Virus record (IMG/VR): IMGVR_UViG_3300021404_000018
Span: 1-50,211 of that record
Direction: 5' to 3' (one strand)
DNA length: 50,211 bases
Origin: a virus
Part shown: piece after piece, positions 5,438-14,911 of the stretch
Layout: every line of letters starts with the position of its first letter
Numbering within the stretch: the first letter of the stretch is position 1
Made by a program: the position numbers and the translations under genes
The notes under the pieces: model-generated
The model's database searches: none
Seen by the model: only the letters and a program-made list of their open reading frames with translations
What the model was told of the DNA's origin: nothing

Positions 5438-7708
5438 ATGGCTAGTCAAGGCACACTAGAAGATAACGGTTCAGGTAAGAAGGTCTCGAAAGAGACTCAA
5501 AACCTGCGTCGTCCAGACCTCATCGAAGCGGAGCCCGTTGCTAAGGACTACGTTCCCGAGGGGTTTGATAGTGCTGAACAGTTTATCAACGACATGCGTT
5601 CTGAGTATCAGCATGACGTGGACTTTGACCGTATCAATCGATACGAAGCCATGGACGACCTGCGCTTTGCTGCTGGGGAGCAGTGGGACCCCGTTGTTCT
5701 CCAGCAGCGTAAGTCGCTCCCGTGCCTTACGATTAACACCATCCCCCAGTTTACAGCCCAACTTGTGGGTGACTGGCGTGAGAGTCGTAAGGCGATCAAG
5801 GTTGTTCCGTCTAACAACGAGGACACCGACGTCGCATCAATTCGAGAAGACCTCGTTCGGAACATTGAAATGCAAAGTAGGGCAGACCGTTCCTACGACC
5901 AAGCATTTGAAAGCATGATCCAGTGCGGCGACGGTGCCTTCAAGGTTACTGTCGAGTACAGTCGTGATGACGTGTTCGACCAAGACCTATACATCCGCCC
6001 GATTGAGGACGTAATGGCCACCGTTTGGGATCGCTTCTCTGTCGATCCTACTGGCCGGGACGCTCGTCGGGTGTTTGTGGATGATCGTATCCCCAAGGAC
6101 GAGTTCAGCCGTAAGTGGCCGAATGATGCTGGTGGGTCTAACCTGCTAGATGTGGACAAGATTGACCGCGTCACGATGGCTGGTTGGATGGATGAGGCGT
6201 CCTATCGAGTCACCGAGTACTGGCGCATGATCGAACGTCAGAAGACGCTTGCCCTCTTTGAGAACGGCAAGATGTACGAGATGGACGAGACCAATACCGA
6301 GCAGATGATCGAAGAGAATGGCGAGCCCGTTAAGACCCGTTTGGTCTGGTGCCGCTACGCTCAGATGCATTATTGCACTGGCTGGTCTATCTTGGCTGGT
6401 CCGTATGAGTATCGGATGAACCGCCTCCCCATCATTCGGATGTCTGGGCGTGTCGTCAACGTCAGTGGGCGTCGAGTGCGGTACGGCCTCGTGCGCTTTA
6501 TGAAGGACCCCTCCCGCCTGAAGAACTTCTGGCGGTCCATTGCTGCGGAGCAGCTCGGTTACGCCCCCAAGGCGCAGTGGCTGGCTACGCAATCGGCTGT
6601 CGAAGGACGACAGGAGGCATTTAGACGGGCTCACTTGACCCGTGATCCGCTACTGATCGTCAACGACGAGGCGGTTATCGGGCAGAACATCCAACGTATC
6701 GAGCCTCCAGCGGCCCAGAACGCCATCTTCCAAGAAGTGTCCATGAATACTCAGGACATGAAGGACGTGAGCGGCATTCAGGACGCTAGTCTCGGTATGA
6801 GGTCCAATGAAACCAGCGGCAAAGCGATCATGAATCGTCAGCACGAGGGTGACATTGCGTCCCAAACGTACTATGACAACGCAGACGCGGCCATTCTAGA
6901 GGCTGGTGACGTTATTAACCAGCTCATCCCGCAGATTTACGACGGTACCCGTGTGGTTCGTCTGATCGGCAAGGATGAGAGCATCAAATTCCAGCGTATC
7001 AACGACCCGATGGACCCTCATTCGGTCGATCTGGGCATTGGTATCTTCGATGTGGCCCTTTCCACTGGCACGTCTTACACGACTCGTCGGGTTGAGGCTG
7101 CCGAGGCTATGATGGACGCCATCCAGGTGTATCCGCAGCTCATGGAGATCGCGGGTGACCTGGTTGTGAAGGCTCAAGACTGGCCCGGGGCTGATGAACT
7201 GGCTGAACGTCTGCAAAAGACCGTTCCTCCGCAGTTCCTGTCTCCTGAGGATCAGCAAAAGCTTACTCCGCCCCCTGTTCCGCCGCAAGTTGTTCAGCAA
7301 ATGCAGCAGGCGCTACAACAATTGCAGCAAGAGAACCAACAACTCAAGCTGGACAAGACTCTCGACTTCAAGAAACTGGAAATCCAGTCGTACGAAGCCG
7401 AAACCAAGCGTATCACGGCCCTCAATCAGGATCGTGGAACCGAAACTCCGCCCGACATGACGGCTCTGACGCACCTTCTTGATGGTGCTCAGGCCCTTGA
7501 CGAGCATGATATTCAACGGGCTCAGCTCGAACATGGTGTGGTTATGGATCATGCCAAGCTCGCGCTTGAGAATAAGAAGTTGAATATCCAACAAGAACAA
7601 GCAGCCCAGTCACATGAGCTGTCTATGAAACAAGCTTCGATGCGACCCACGTCACCTGCGCCGTCTGGTGGGTCGAAGACATCGCGATCAGGCCGCGCAA
7701 ACGGTTAA
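5438..7708 (+). CDS. Portal protein, P22 type
   Basis: The 756-residue portal forms the dodecameric ring at the packaging vertex. It matches the P22-like portal family: N-terminal DLRFAAGEQWDP, then LPCLTINTIPQFTAQ and the IQCGDGAFKV region, close in length to P22 gp1 (725). The C-terminal 150 residues are Gln- and Glu-rich coiled coil (VVQQMQQALQQLQQENQQ), likely the helical barrel. The start ATG has AAAGGA upstream. It is followed at once by the scaffold and coat genes, the classic P22 order. Confidence 0.95.
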   Translation: MASQGTLEDNGSGKKVSKETQNLRRPDLIEAEPVAKDYVPEGFDSAEQFINDMRSEYQHDVDFDRINRYEAMDDLRFAAGEQWDPVVLQQRKSLPCLTINTIPQFTAQLVGDWRESRKAIKVVPSNNEDTDVASIREDLVRNIEMQSRADRSYDQAFESMIQCGDGAFKVTVEYSRDDVFDQDLYIRPIEDVMATVWDRFSVDPTGRDARRVFVDDRIPKDEFSRKWPNDAGGSNLLDVDKIDRVTMAGWMDEASYRVTEYWRMIERQKTLALFENGKMYEMDETNTEQMIEENGEPVKTRLVWCRYAQMHYCTGWSILAGPYEYRMNRLPIIRMSGRVVNVSGRRVRYGLVRFMKDPSRLKNFWRSIAAEQLGYAPKAQWLATQSAVEGRQEAFRRAHLTRDPLLIVNDEAVIGQNIQRIEPPAAQNAIFQEVSMNTQDMKDVSGIQDASLGMRSNETSGKAIMNRQHEGDIASQTYYDNADAAILEAGDVINQLIPQIYDGTRVVRLIGKDESIKFQRINDPMDPHSVDLGIGIFDVALSTGTSYTTRRVEAAEAMMDAIQVYPQLMEIAGDLVVKAQDWPGADELAERLQKTVPPQFLSPEDQQKLTPPPVPPQVVQQMQQALQQLQQENQQLKLDKTLDFKKLEIQSYEAETKRITALNQDRGTETPPDMTALTHLLDGAQALDEHDIQRAQLEHGVVMDHAKLALENKKLNIQQEQAAQSHELSMKQASMRPTSPAPSGGSKTSRSGRANG

Positions 7709-7725
7709 AGGACCGCTAATACTAG

Positions 7726-8703
7726 ATGACTACCGAGACCGAGACTACTACTGAAGTCCAGTTCGACAATACGGATGATCTTGACGCCTTTACCGCTGAC
7801 TTCTTTGGCGAGAAGAAAGCGGATAGTGAGCAAGCCAAGCCCACAGCGGAACAAGATGAGCCTGAGGAGAAGACTCCAGAGGATGTTGAAGCTCAAAAGG
7901 ATGCTGACAATGAGGCGGACGAAGCTGAGCTGACGGAAGAAATTCCGGACAAGCCCAAGCGGAAGACGGTTCAAGACCGCATCGATGAGGTTGTACGTCA
8001 ACGTGAGGAACTCCGTCGTGAGAACGCGGCGGAACTGCAGAAGCTTCGTGATGAGGTTGCTGCACTAAAGAAGCCTGCTGGTGAGCAAGTGACTTCGCAA
8101 GAGGCCACGGAACCCAGTCCGGAAGCCCTGGACAAGGATGGCAACCCCATCTACGCCCTTGGTGAGTTCGATCCGCAATATATTCGGGACCTGACCCGGT
8201 TCACTCTTGACCAAGAGCGAGCGAAGGTGCAAGCCGAGACTGCAGAGTCTCAGCGTGTAGCGGATCAACAGAAGGTTCAGCAAGAGCTTCAATCGTCGTG
8301 GAACGAGAGAGTTACTTCTGCCACTGAAGAGTATCCGGACTTCGTTGAGAAGGGCCAGGAACTCCTGAACGGCTTTAATAATCTTGACCCGAACTACGCC
8401 GGTTACCTTAGTAATGTTCTTATGAACATGGATAAGGGTCCTGATGTCTTGTACTACCTCTCCAATCACCCTGAAGAAGCTGCTGCAATCGTAAACAGTG
8501 GCGCGCAGAAAGCGACCCTCGCCCTGGGTCGGATTGAAAGCCGCTTCCTACAGAGTGAACAGGACGCACCCAAGCCTAAGATTACCAAGGCTCCCAATCC
8601 TCCCGCTGTGCGGGCGCGTGGAACCAATGGTGCTTATACCGGTGTGGCCCCTGACACAGATGACCTCGACGCCTTTAGCGCGGAGTACTTCCGTAAGAAG
8701 TAA
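7726..8703 (+). CDS. Scaffolding protein with repeated end motifs
   Basis: Located between portal and coat, 325 residues, very acidic N-terminal half (long runs of Asp, Glu, Lys), a coiled coil around 85-115, and a helical C-terminal half. It should guide assembly of the coat into a procapsid. The two ends carry almost the same motif: DDLDAFTADFFGEKK near residue 15 and DDLDAFSAEYFRKK at the C-terminus. The C-terminal copy sits where scaffolds bind the coat, so the N-terminal copy may be a second coat- or portal-binding site. Confidence 0.85.
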   Translation: MTTETETTTEVQFDNTDDLDAFTADFFGEKKADSEQAKPTAEQDEPEEKTPEDVEAQKDADNEADEAELTEEIPDKPKRKTVQDRIDEVVRQREELRRENAAELQKLRDEVAALKKPAGEQVTSQEATEPSPEALDKDGNPIYALGEFDPQYIRDLTRFTLDQERAKVQAETAESQRVADQQKVQQELQSSWNERVTSATEEYPDFVEKGQELLNGFNNLDPNYAGYLSNVLMNMDKGPDVLYYLSNHPEEAAAIVNSGAQKATLALGRIESRFLQSEQDAPKPKITKAPNPPAVRARGTNGAYTGVAPDTDDLDAFSAEYFRKK

Positions 8704-8733
8704 GGCGTTTCACTAATATAGGAGCCCCATTCA

Positions 8734-10050
8734 ATGGCTGGTACTGTTACCGTTGATCAGGCAAAACTTGTCCTTAACTCGTTTGCTGCGATCTTCCAAA
8801 ATAACCTGACTTCCGCTGAGCTTGTAACTTGGCGTAAGTTCGACAACGAAATGAACGACCGAAACGCTTTGACCGTGGTCGAGCAGGTGGTCCCCCGTTA
8901 CGTTGTGACTAAGACCACCTCGGGCGTTCAAGACCTGACGACCCCGGGCACGCAGAATACCGTCTTCGGTTCTGAGCAGTACAAGATCGACACCGTCTTC
9001 GGGTCGAGCATGGGCTGGCAGGACTTCGTGAAGATTCGGGACATCGGCGCTGCGCGTGAGTCGGAAGCTCTGAAGGGTGCCGCTCTGAACCTCGCGGAAC
9101 AGATCGACGCTTACATTCTGGGCTTTGCGGTTAACGCGTCCAACAACTGGCTGGGTACTGCCGGTAACACCGTCCAAGCTTATGACGACGTGGCCTCTGG
9201 CTATACCCGTCTGAAGGAAGAAGGTGTTATGGACCAAGACCTGCGAGCCGTGCTCACGTACGGTGACAAGCAGGCCCTGGGTTCGGCGGTCGTGCAGGAC
9301 AACGCGTCTCTGACTGACATCGGTTCGGGTATCTTCCGGAACGGGTGGGAAGGCAAGATCGCGGGCATCCCGACGCTGTTCACCCAGCAACTCCCGACCC
9401 TGACTGCTGGTTCGCACAACAACCCGTCGAGCTTCACTGCCTCTGGCGGCACTAGCGTGCATTACTCGGACGTGGCTATCAGCCCCGCTCCGGGTCAGTA
9501 CATGACCCAGACTGTCACCCTGGACATCGGTGCGGGTACGGAAACCATTACTGACGGTGAAGTGTTCACCATCGCTGGTGTGTTTGCGTACGACAACCGT
9601 CTCCAAGCGGCCCTGGACCATCTCCAAGAGTTCCGCGTCATTGGTAACTACACGGCTACTGCCGGTAATGCTACCCTGGTGCGTATCTTCCCGGCGATGA
9701 TCATCCCGAGTGCCTTCAGCAACACCGCTCAGGTCAACAACGACACGGCTCACGCCACTGTCGCTCAGGCCCCGACCGATGGCGCTGCTGTTACTTGGAT
9801 TACGGGTACCTCGGCGGTTGTGAAGCCTCGTGCGATCCTGAACAAGGACGCTATCGTGGTTAACACGGCTGACCTGATCATGCCTGCGACCGGTATCGGT
9901 TCGCGCAAGGCGCTGACCAAGGTTCCGCTGTCCGTCCGTATGTGGCAGAACTCTGTCTTCAACACCGGTGAGCACCAAGTCCGCTTCGACGTGGCTCTGG
10001 CTGCTAACGTGGTTGACCGCAGGCGGATTGTCCGCATTAACGGTTCCTAA
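8734..10050 (+). CDS. Major capsid protein, P22 coat type
   Basis: Capsid building block of 438 residues with the P22-coat-type order: N-terminal helix, a long segment with AEQIDAYILGFAV, the GIPTLFTQQLP strand, an inserted domain with FTIAGVFAYDN and the FRVIGNYTATAG strand, and a C-terminal part ending RRRIVRINGS. P22 gp5 is 430 residues. Codons are strongly biased to C-ending and ggt/cgt forms, as expected for the most highly made protein. ATG with AGGAG upstream. A terminator lies 226 bases after its stop codon. Confidence 0.9.
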   Translation: MAGTVTVDQAKLVLNSFAAIFQNNLTSAELVTWRKFDNEMNDRNALTVVEQVVPRYVVTKTTSGVQDLTTPGTQNTVFGSEQYKIDTVFGSSMGWQDFVKIRDIGAARESEALKGAALNLAEQIDAYILGFAVNASNNWLGTAGNTVQAYDDVASGYTRLKEEGVMDQDLRAVLTYGDKQALGSAVVQDNASLTDIGSGIFRNGWEGKIAGIPTLFTQQLPTLTAGSHNNPSSFTASGGTSVHYSDVAISPAPGQYMTQTVTLDIGAGTETITDGEVFTIAGVFAYDNRLQAALDHLQEFRVIGNYTATAGNATLVRIFPAMIIPSAFSNTAQVNNDTAHATVAQAPTDGAAVTWITGTSAVVKPRAILNKDAIVVNTADLIMPATGIGSRKALTKVPLSVRMWQNSVFNTGEHQVRFDVALAANVVDRRRIVRINGS

Positions 10051-10063
10051 GGGAGACTAACTG

Positions 10064-10264
10064 ATGGCTTTTACCCCGAAAGTTAACGCTAAACGTCCTT
10101 GGTTTGAAGCCAAGTTGAAGGCGGGTGCCATTTCTTCGGTAGCTGCGGCTACTGGTACCCCCCAACGGACTACGTTTGCTACTGGGTCTGTCACTCTTCC
10201 GCAGCTCGCGGGCGTTGTGATGGCCCTGCTTCAAGACCTCAACACTCGTGGGGTAGTGAAGTAA
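10064..10264 (+). CDS. Small head protein, unknown (66 aa)
   Basis: ATG start with GGGAG upstream, 13 bases after the coat gene. The 66-residue product is small, slightly basic and Ala/Thr-rich. It shares the coat transcript before the terminator, so it may be needed in high amounts, for example as a decoration or cement protein. No family recognised. Confidence 0.65.
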   Translation: MAFTPKVNAKRPWFEAKLKAGAISSVAAATGTPQRTTFATGSVTLPQLAGVVMALLQDLNTRGVVK

Positions 10265-10275
10265 TACAAAACTAC

Positions 10276-10307
10276 GGGGAGGGTCGATTGTGGCTCTCCC
10301 CACTTTT
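10276..10307 (+). terminator. Intrinsic terminator after the coat genes
   Basis: GGGGAG (10276-10281) pairs with CTCCCC (10296-10301), followed by ACTTTTG. Partial termination here would raise coat message over the downstream tail genes, as the terminator after T7 gene 10 does. Confidence 0.7.
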
Positions 10308-10327
10308 GCCAAGGGATATAGAAATCA

Positions 10328-10645
10328 ATGGCGACTAAGTCCTATCAAGTTGGCCCGCAAGATGGTTGGTTCAAGATCGTTACAGCCGGTCTGCTAGCCT
10401 CTCTGCGGGTTTCTGTGTTTCCGCACACCCACCCGTTCTTCATCTATGGTGATCCCACTGCCACGCCCAGCCTGACGGCTGATAATGGTGTGCTTGTGTG
10501 TCATCATCCCTTCAAGATTACCGCCGGTGATCGGAAGAACGCCGACGCCTTCTTTGTACGTATCAAGAACCCTCTCCCTGGCTCTACTGCCAAGGACGGT
10601 CGAGTTCGTATCGACGTTTATACGGATGGTGGAACGCTAGTCTAA
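10328..10645 (+). CDS. Structural protein, unknown (105 aa)
   Basis: ATG with AAGGGATAT upstream. The 105-residue product is beta-rich (FKIVTAGLLASLRVSVFPH, then DGRVRIDVYTDGG) and looks like a small compact virion protein. It is the first gene after the coat terminator and abuts the adaptor gene with a TAATG overlap. A head-completion or decoration role is possible; not recognised. Confidence 0.65.
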   Translation: MATKSYQVGPQDGWFKIVTAGLLASLRVSVFPHTHPFFIYGDPTATPSLTADNGVLVCHHPFKITAGDRKNADAFFVRIKNPLPGSTAKDGRVRIDVYTDGGTLV

Positions 10646-11424
10646 TGACCACTGTAGCCTCGATCATCAATGACGCTCTGCGGGAGACCAATCTGATCCC
10701 GCTCGGCGTTGATCCCACTACCGACCAACAAGCCGAAGCGTTTGGAAAGCTCCAGACGTTGGTTGCCAGTGTGCTTGGTAATGAGATGGGTGAGAACCTG
10801 AGCCCATTCCCGCTCGGTACACTCGATATCAATTCGCCTGCCGGTTACCCTTGGTGGTCTAATGAGCTGCCTGGGAACGTGTTCATTCAGACGAACTACC
10901 GTATCATGTGTAATCTCACTGGTCCTGGCTTGATCAATCTGTCCCCCATCCCTCATGATGGTGCCCGAATGGGCATTGTGGACGTTGCTGGTAACTTCAG
11001 CACCAATCCATTCACCGTCAACGGTAATGGTCGTACCCTGGAGGGTCTTCCCAGCCAGACGTACAACACGGACGGTGAGAAGCGTGAATGGATGTACCGA
11101 GGTGATCTAGGTGACTGGGTTGTTGTAAGCCCGATCACACTGGATGGAGACATGCCCTGGGGTCCCGAGTTTGATGACATGTTCATCATCCTCTTGGCCA
11201 TGCGCCTTAATCCCCGCTATGGGCAGGTGATGCATCCGGCTTCGGTTGAAATCCTCAAGGAGGTCAAGTCGAAGTTCACTGCTCGCTACAGCCAGAGTAC
11301 GACCCAAGTGGGCTCGGAGAATGCTCTGCTCTACACGACCAACTACTACAGGTACTTCGGTACGAATAGGCCGCCTTACGCTGATCCGAATGCGACCTTC
11401 AACTCTGGGTTCCCGTACATCTAA
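10645..11424 (+). CDS. Head-tail adaptor (P22 gp4-like)
   Basis: The 259-residue protein begins TTVASIINDALRETNLI, the helical start typical of gp4-type head-completion proteins that bind below the portal and seal packaged DNA. Later parts (WGPEFDDMFIILLAMRLNPRYG) match the alpha-helical adaptor core. The central part (about 60-150) is beta-rich and makes it longer than P22 gp4 (166). Position between coat and hub genes supports the call. The start overlaps the previous stop (TAATG). Confidence 0.75.
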   Translation: MTTVASIINDALRETNLIPLGVDPTTDQQAEAFGKLQTLVASVLGNEMGENLSPFPLGTLDINSPAGYPWWSNELPGNVFIQTNYRIMCNLTGPGLINLSPIPHDGARMGIVDVAGNFSTNPFTVNGNGRTLEGLPSQTYNTDGEKREWMYRGDLGDWVVVSPITLDGDMPWGPEFDDMFIILLAMRLNPRYGQVMHPASVEILKEVKSKFTARYSQSTTQVGSENALLYTTNYYRYFGTNRPPYADPNATFNSGFPYI

Positions 11425-12740
11425 TGACTGCTGTTCCTCTAGGTAAAGGTGCGTACGAGCGTCTCTACGCTGGTGCCCCGATCATTGAACTTCTTAACCG
11501 TTGGTTGGAACAGAACCCTGCCAACCTGCGCGAAGGCACGTCTGTGCTGGCTCGCCCAGGTACGACCCAGATTGAAGGTCCTCTTGATCAGGGCACCTTC
11601 ACGGGTCTCGGGGCAATGCGTGGTAACTACACTCTGTCCGGTCTGTTTAACGACAGCCTGTTCGTTGTGTGTGGCTCTAATCTCTATAAGATTGGGCTGG
11701 ACATGAGTGTCACGCATATCCTCGGTACCATCTCTGGTACTGGCTACCCCGAGGTGGCTTGGCAAGCTGGTGCGGGTTATCAGCGTCTTTGGATTTCTGA
11801 CGGCCTGCTCCTGCAGTACTATCAGGGTCAGTCGTCCGCTTCTGGTACTCTGACCCAAGTTGGTACCATCGTTAACGGTACTGACAAGTTCGAAGTTGGT
11901 GGTGTGTTCTATATCTGGGGCACCACGTTTAGCCCCTCGGACGCGGGCACCAATGCGAACCCCTTCGTGGTAAACCCCACGAGTGTGAGCCTTGGGCTTG
12001 CTCCGCTGGACCAGCTTGTTCTGGCGATCATGAATACCGGTACTCCTGGTACTGACTACAGCAGCACGATTGCCGGGGCTAACACCCTCGTTAGTGCGGC
12101 CAATAACAGCGGTGACAGTCCGGCTACAGCCCTGAAGCTTAGCGCTCTACTGGCTGGTGTTGGCGGTGACTCGATCACCTTCACAGTTACTGGTGGTGCT
12201 GCTTTGACTGCCACGGGTACTGGCACGCTGGCTAATGGTGGACTTGAGGCTCTCCAGGGCTGCACAATGCCTGATGGCGTTGCCGCTGGTTCGGTGACCC
12301 AGGTTAGCAGCTATGTGCTGGTCAGTACTCCGCTTACTCAAAAGTTCTTCTGGGTCAATCCGGGCGAGACTTCTATCGACCCGCTCAACTTTGCCTCGAA
12401 GGAAAGCTCCCCCGACCCCATTAGTGTTATGCGCGCGGTGGGCGATCAGGTGATGATCATGGGAGAGAAGTCCACTGAGAACTGGTACGCCACAGGTAAC
12501 CTAGCCGCCCCATTCGCCCCCATTCAGGGTCGAGTGTATGCTCGTGGGGTTATCGCTGGAACACCGGTTGTGGTGGATGATGGGGTCATTCTCGTCGGTG
12601 ACGATGGCCGAGTGTACTCTATTGGCTTCCAACAGGGAGACGCTACCGATGCAAGTTGGGGTGTCAATCGAATTTCAAATAATGGGATCGAGGAGCGGGT
12701 TCGCTATCAGGTCCGTAGACAACAAGGACTAACACCATGA
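11424..12740 (+). CDS. Tail hub, N-terminal part (P22 gp10-like)
   Basis: The 438-residue protein has the beta-propeller-like repeats of gp10-type packaged-DNA stabilisation hubs: LFNDSLFVVCGSNLYKIG, GYQRLWISDGLLLQYY, and VMIMGEKSTENWYATG followed by VVDDGVILVGDDGRVYSIG. A domain of about 120 residues (Thr/Gly/Ala-rich, about 190-300) is inserted in the middle. The protein stops just after NNGIEERVRYQVRR, where the hub family usually continues. The missing continuation appears to be the gene at 14911-15765. The start overlaps the adaptor stop. Confidence 0.75.
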   Translation: MTAVPLGKGAYERLYAGAPIIELLNRWLEQNPANLREGTSVLARPGTTQIEGPLDQGTFTGLGAMRGNYTLSGLFNDSLFVVCGSNLYKIGLDMSVTHILGTISGTGYPEVAWQAGAGYQRLWISDGLLLQYYQGQSSASGTLTQVGTIVNGTDKFEVGGVFYIWGTTFSPSDAGTNANPFVVNPTSVSLGLAPLDQLVLAIMNTGTPGTDYSSTIAGANTLVSAANNSGDSPATALKLSALLAGVGGDSITFTVTGGAALTATGTGTLANGGLEALQGCTMPDGVAAGSVTQVSSYVLVSTPLTQKFFWVNPGETSIDPLNFASKESSPDPISVMRAVGDQVMIMGEKSTENWYATGNLAAPFAPIQGRVYARGVIAGTPVVVDDGVILVGDDGRVYSIGFQQGDATDASWGVNRISNNGIEERVRYQVRRQQGLTP

Positions 12741-14911
12741 CTGCACTTCTAATGGACGGCTTCGACCATTATGGTCAGGACGCTGTGGGGGCTGCCAATA
12801 TGTCCCTCGGGGCGTACGCTGCCGTCGTTCAGGTGGCTCCCGAAATCCCCTCTTGGGGTCCTCGGACGGGCCTTTACGCCCTAGCGGCCAGTGGTGCTGG
12901 TACCGTTGGTCTGTCGTACGCTGTCCCCACTCCGGGTACGCACTTCTTCCAGTCGTTCGGCTACGCAGAGAGCACCTTCAACGCGACCTTTGGTCCGGTG
13001 ACGGCGACCATCTGCGAGTTCCGAGATGGTGGTGGTGCTCTGATCTGCTACCTTCAGCATACTCCTACGGGTGCGCTCGATCTGCTTGGCCCTACGGGTA
13101 CTGTCCTTGGTACCACTTCCGGTCCTGTAATCGTTCCGCAGAACTGGCACTTCTTCGAGATGGAAATCGACAGCTCGGCTCACACCTTCAAGTTGAGGGT
13201 GGATGATGCTGCTGCGGCTCTGAGTCCCGTCCTGAGTGTCACTAACGCGGCCATCACTGGCACCATTGCTCTGCTCACCTACCTGACCTCGGGTCGGGCT
13301 GGTACGCCTCCGCATTACATTGACGATCTGTTCGTCAGGGACGCGGCTGGTAGTGTGAACAATGGCTTCCTGGGGGATCGTCGGATCGCCACGCTGAACG
13401 CTAATGGTGACACCACGACTGCTGGCTGGACCCCGAACTACTACAAGAAACTAGGTGCTGGCATTCTGGACGTTCTGCCCACTGACATCCACGGCAACCT
13501 CAGTGGTGCCTGGGCTCTGGACAACTCGTCTCAGAACATTGGTTCTGGTGACTTCACTATTGAGAGCTTCGTGAGGTTCCAAAGCCTCCCGACAGGCTCG
13601 AACAAGGCTGTCATCTTCGGTAAGTACGATGAGACCCACAACCAGCGAAGCTACCAACTGTTCCTCGGCTCTCAAAGCCTGAACAACGGTAGTCTGTGCT
13701 TCCAGACCTCGACTGATGGTTCCGTGTCTACCGTGGCACAACCTATTGTTTATCCGTTCACTCCGAACCTCGATCAATGGTACCACTTCGCTGTGGTCCG
13801 TTCCTCGGGTTTCCTGTTCCTCTATGTAGACGGTCAGCAACTCGGCCTGCCTATTGCGGACAGCAACACGTACTTCACAGGTACGGCTCGATTTGGTCTC
13901 GGCTGCCAGCCCGATAATGCTGGTGGTCTGCCCATTCTTGCTGGTTCGACCTTCAATGGTTGGCTGGACGAGTTCCGTCTGACTGTCGGCTTTGCTCGCT
14001 ACATGGCGAACTTCACCCCCGCTACGGTTGAATTCCCTCGTGGTAGCCCGGCTGACCCTCAATGGACTGATGTTAGCCTCCTGGCTGGCTTCGATAGTCT
14101 GATCCAGGATGAGAGCCTGCACAACACGACCATGGCGTCCCAAGTGGCTGTCCAACAGACGGTTAATGATGGGCCGCTGATTGGTGCGTTCTCGACCATT
14201 GGTAAGGTCATTCCGGACGACAGCACCTTCATCGCTGCTCCGTTCCTGCCTGCTACTGGTACCCTGACTGCAACGGCTAACTTTGCCAACAATGAAACGG
14301 TTACTGTTGGTACCAAGGCTGCGGCTACGCCTGCGGTGTACACTTACAAGACCGTGTTGACTGGTGCCGCATTCGAAGTTCTGATCGACACTAACGTTCA
14401 GAACAGCCTGCAGAACCTGTTCAATGCGATCAATGCTGGTCCGGGTGTTGGTACTAAGTACGGTACTGGTACGACCGCCAATCTCGACGTTATCGCCAGC
14501 CAACTCCCGGCTGGGCAGATGCTTGTGACCGCTCTTACGGCTGGTACGGCTGGTAACAGCATTGCTAGCACTGAGACCGGGGCTAATAGTAGTTGGACTG
14601 GTACGACACTCTCGGGCGGTACTTCCATTCCCGGTCCGTCTAACTTCAAAATCCAGCGTCCTCCGCCCCGTACCACTCTCGTGAGTGCAATCCAGATCAC
14701 GACTAGGGCTCTGAAGTCTGACTCTGGTCTGGGTACCTTCAACACCGCTCTGGTTGGTGCTCTGGGTGGGGTGGGCACTGGCACTACTCACGCTCTGACG
14801 GTTGGTCCCAGCTACTACAGGGACATTTTCGAGATCGATCCGGACACTTCTGGCCCGATCTCTCCGGCCACCCTCGTTAACGGTGCGATCCAAATTAATC
14901 GGGACACCTAA
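12737..14911 (+). CDS. Large tail protein with two LamG-like domains (724 aa)
   Basis: Two concanavalin-like (LamG) domains are visible. The first, about residues 5-200, has HFFEMEIDSSAHTFKLRVDD and ends HYIDDLFVRD. The second, about 260-425, has FTIESFVRF, WYHFAVVRSSGFLFLYVDG and FNGWLDEFRLTVGFARY. A Thr/Ala-rich domain at about 505-620 (NNETVTVGTKAA, TAGNSIASTETGA) is of a kind repeated in phage tail proteins. The role is probably glycan or surface binding. It overlaps the hub gene by ATGA and the next gene by TAATG. Its position between the two hub parts suggests insertion or a partner role in one complex. Confidence 0.8.
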   Translation: MTALLMDGFDHYGQDAVGAANMSLGAYAAVVQVAPEIPSWGPRTGLYALAASGAGTVGLSYAVPTPGTHFFQSFGYAESTFNATFGPVTATICEFRDGGGALICYLQHTPTGALDLLGPTGTVLGTTSGPVIVPQNWHFFEMEIDSSAHTFKLRVDDAAAALSPVLSVTNAAITGTIALLTYLTSGRAGTPPHYIDDLFVRDAAGSVNNGFLGDRRIATLNANGDTTTAGWTPNYYKKLGAGILDVLPTDIHGNLSGAWALDNSSQNIGSGDFTIESFVRFQSLPTGSNKAVIFGKYDETHNQRSYQLFLGSQSLNNGSLCFQTSTDGSVSTVAQPIVYPFTPNLDQWYHFAVVRSSGFLFLYVDGQQLGLPIADSNTYFTGTARFGLGCQPDNAGGLPILAGSTFNGWLDEFRLTVGFARYMANFTPATVEFPRGSPADPQWTDVSLLAGFDSLIQDESLHNTTMASQVAVQQTVNDGPLIGAFSTIGKVIPDDSTFIAAPFLPATGTLTATANFANNETVTVGTKAAATPAVYTYKTVLTGAAFEVLIDTNVQNSLQNLFNAINAGPGVGTKYGTGTTANLDVIASQLPAGQMLVTALTAGTAGNSIASTETGANSSWTGTTLSGGTSIPGPSNFKIQRPPPRTTLVSAIQITTRALKSDSGLGTFNTALVGALGGVGTGTTHALTVGPSYYRDIFEIDPDTSGPISPATLVNGAIQINRDT

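Noticed and set aside
8731-9978. Antisense frame of 415 codons over the coat gene
   Set aside because: Mirror of strongly biased coat codons; composition (Val, Arg, Asp, His) is not natural for a protein with this layout.
13451-14893. Long antisense frame (480 codons) inside the LamG gene
   Set aside because: Arg/Ser/Thr-rich shadow created by the codon bias of the + strand gene; no ribosome binding site and it opposes a clear coding gene.
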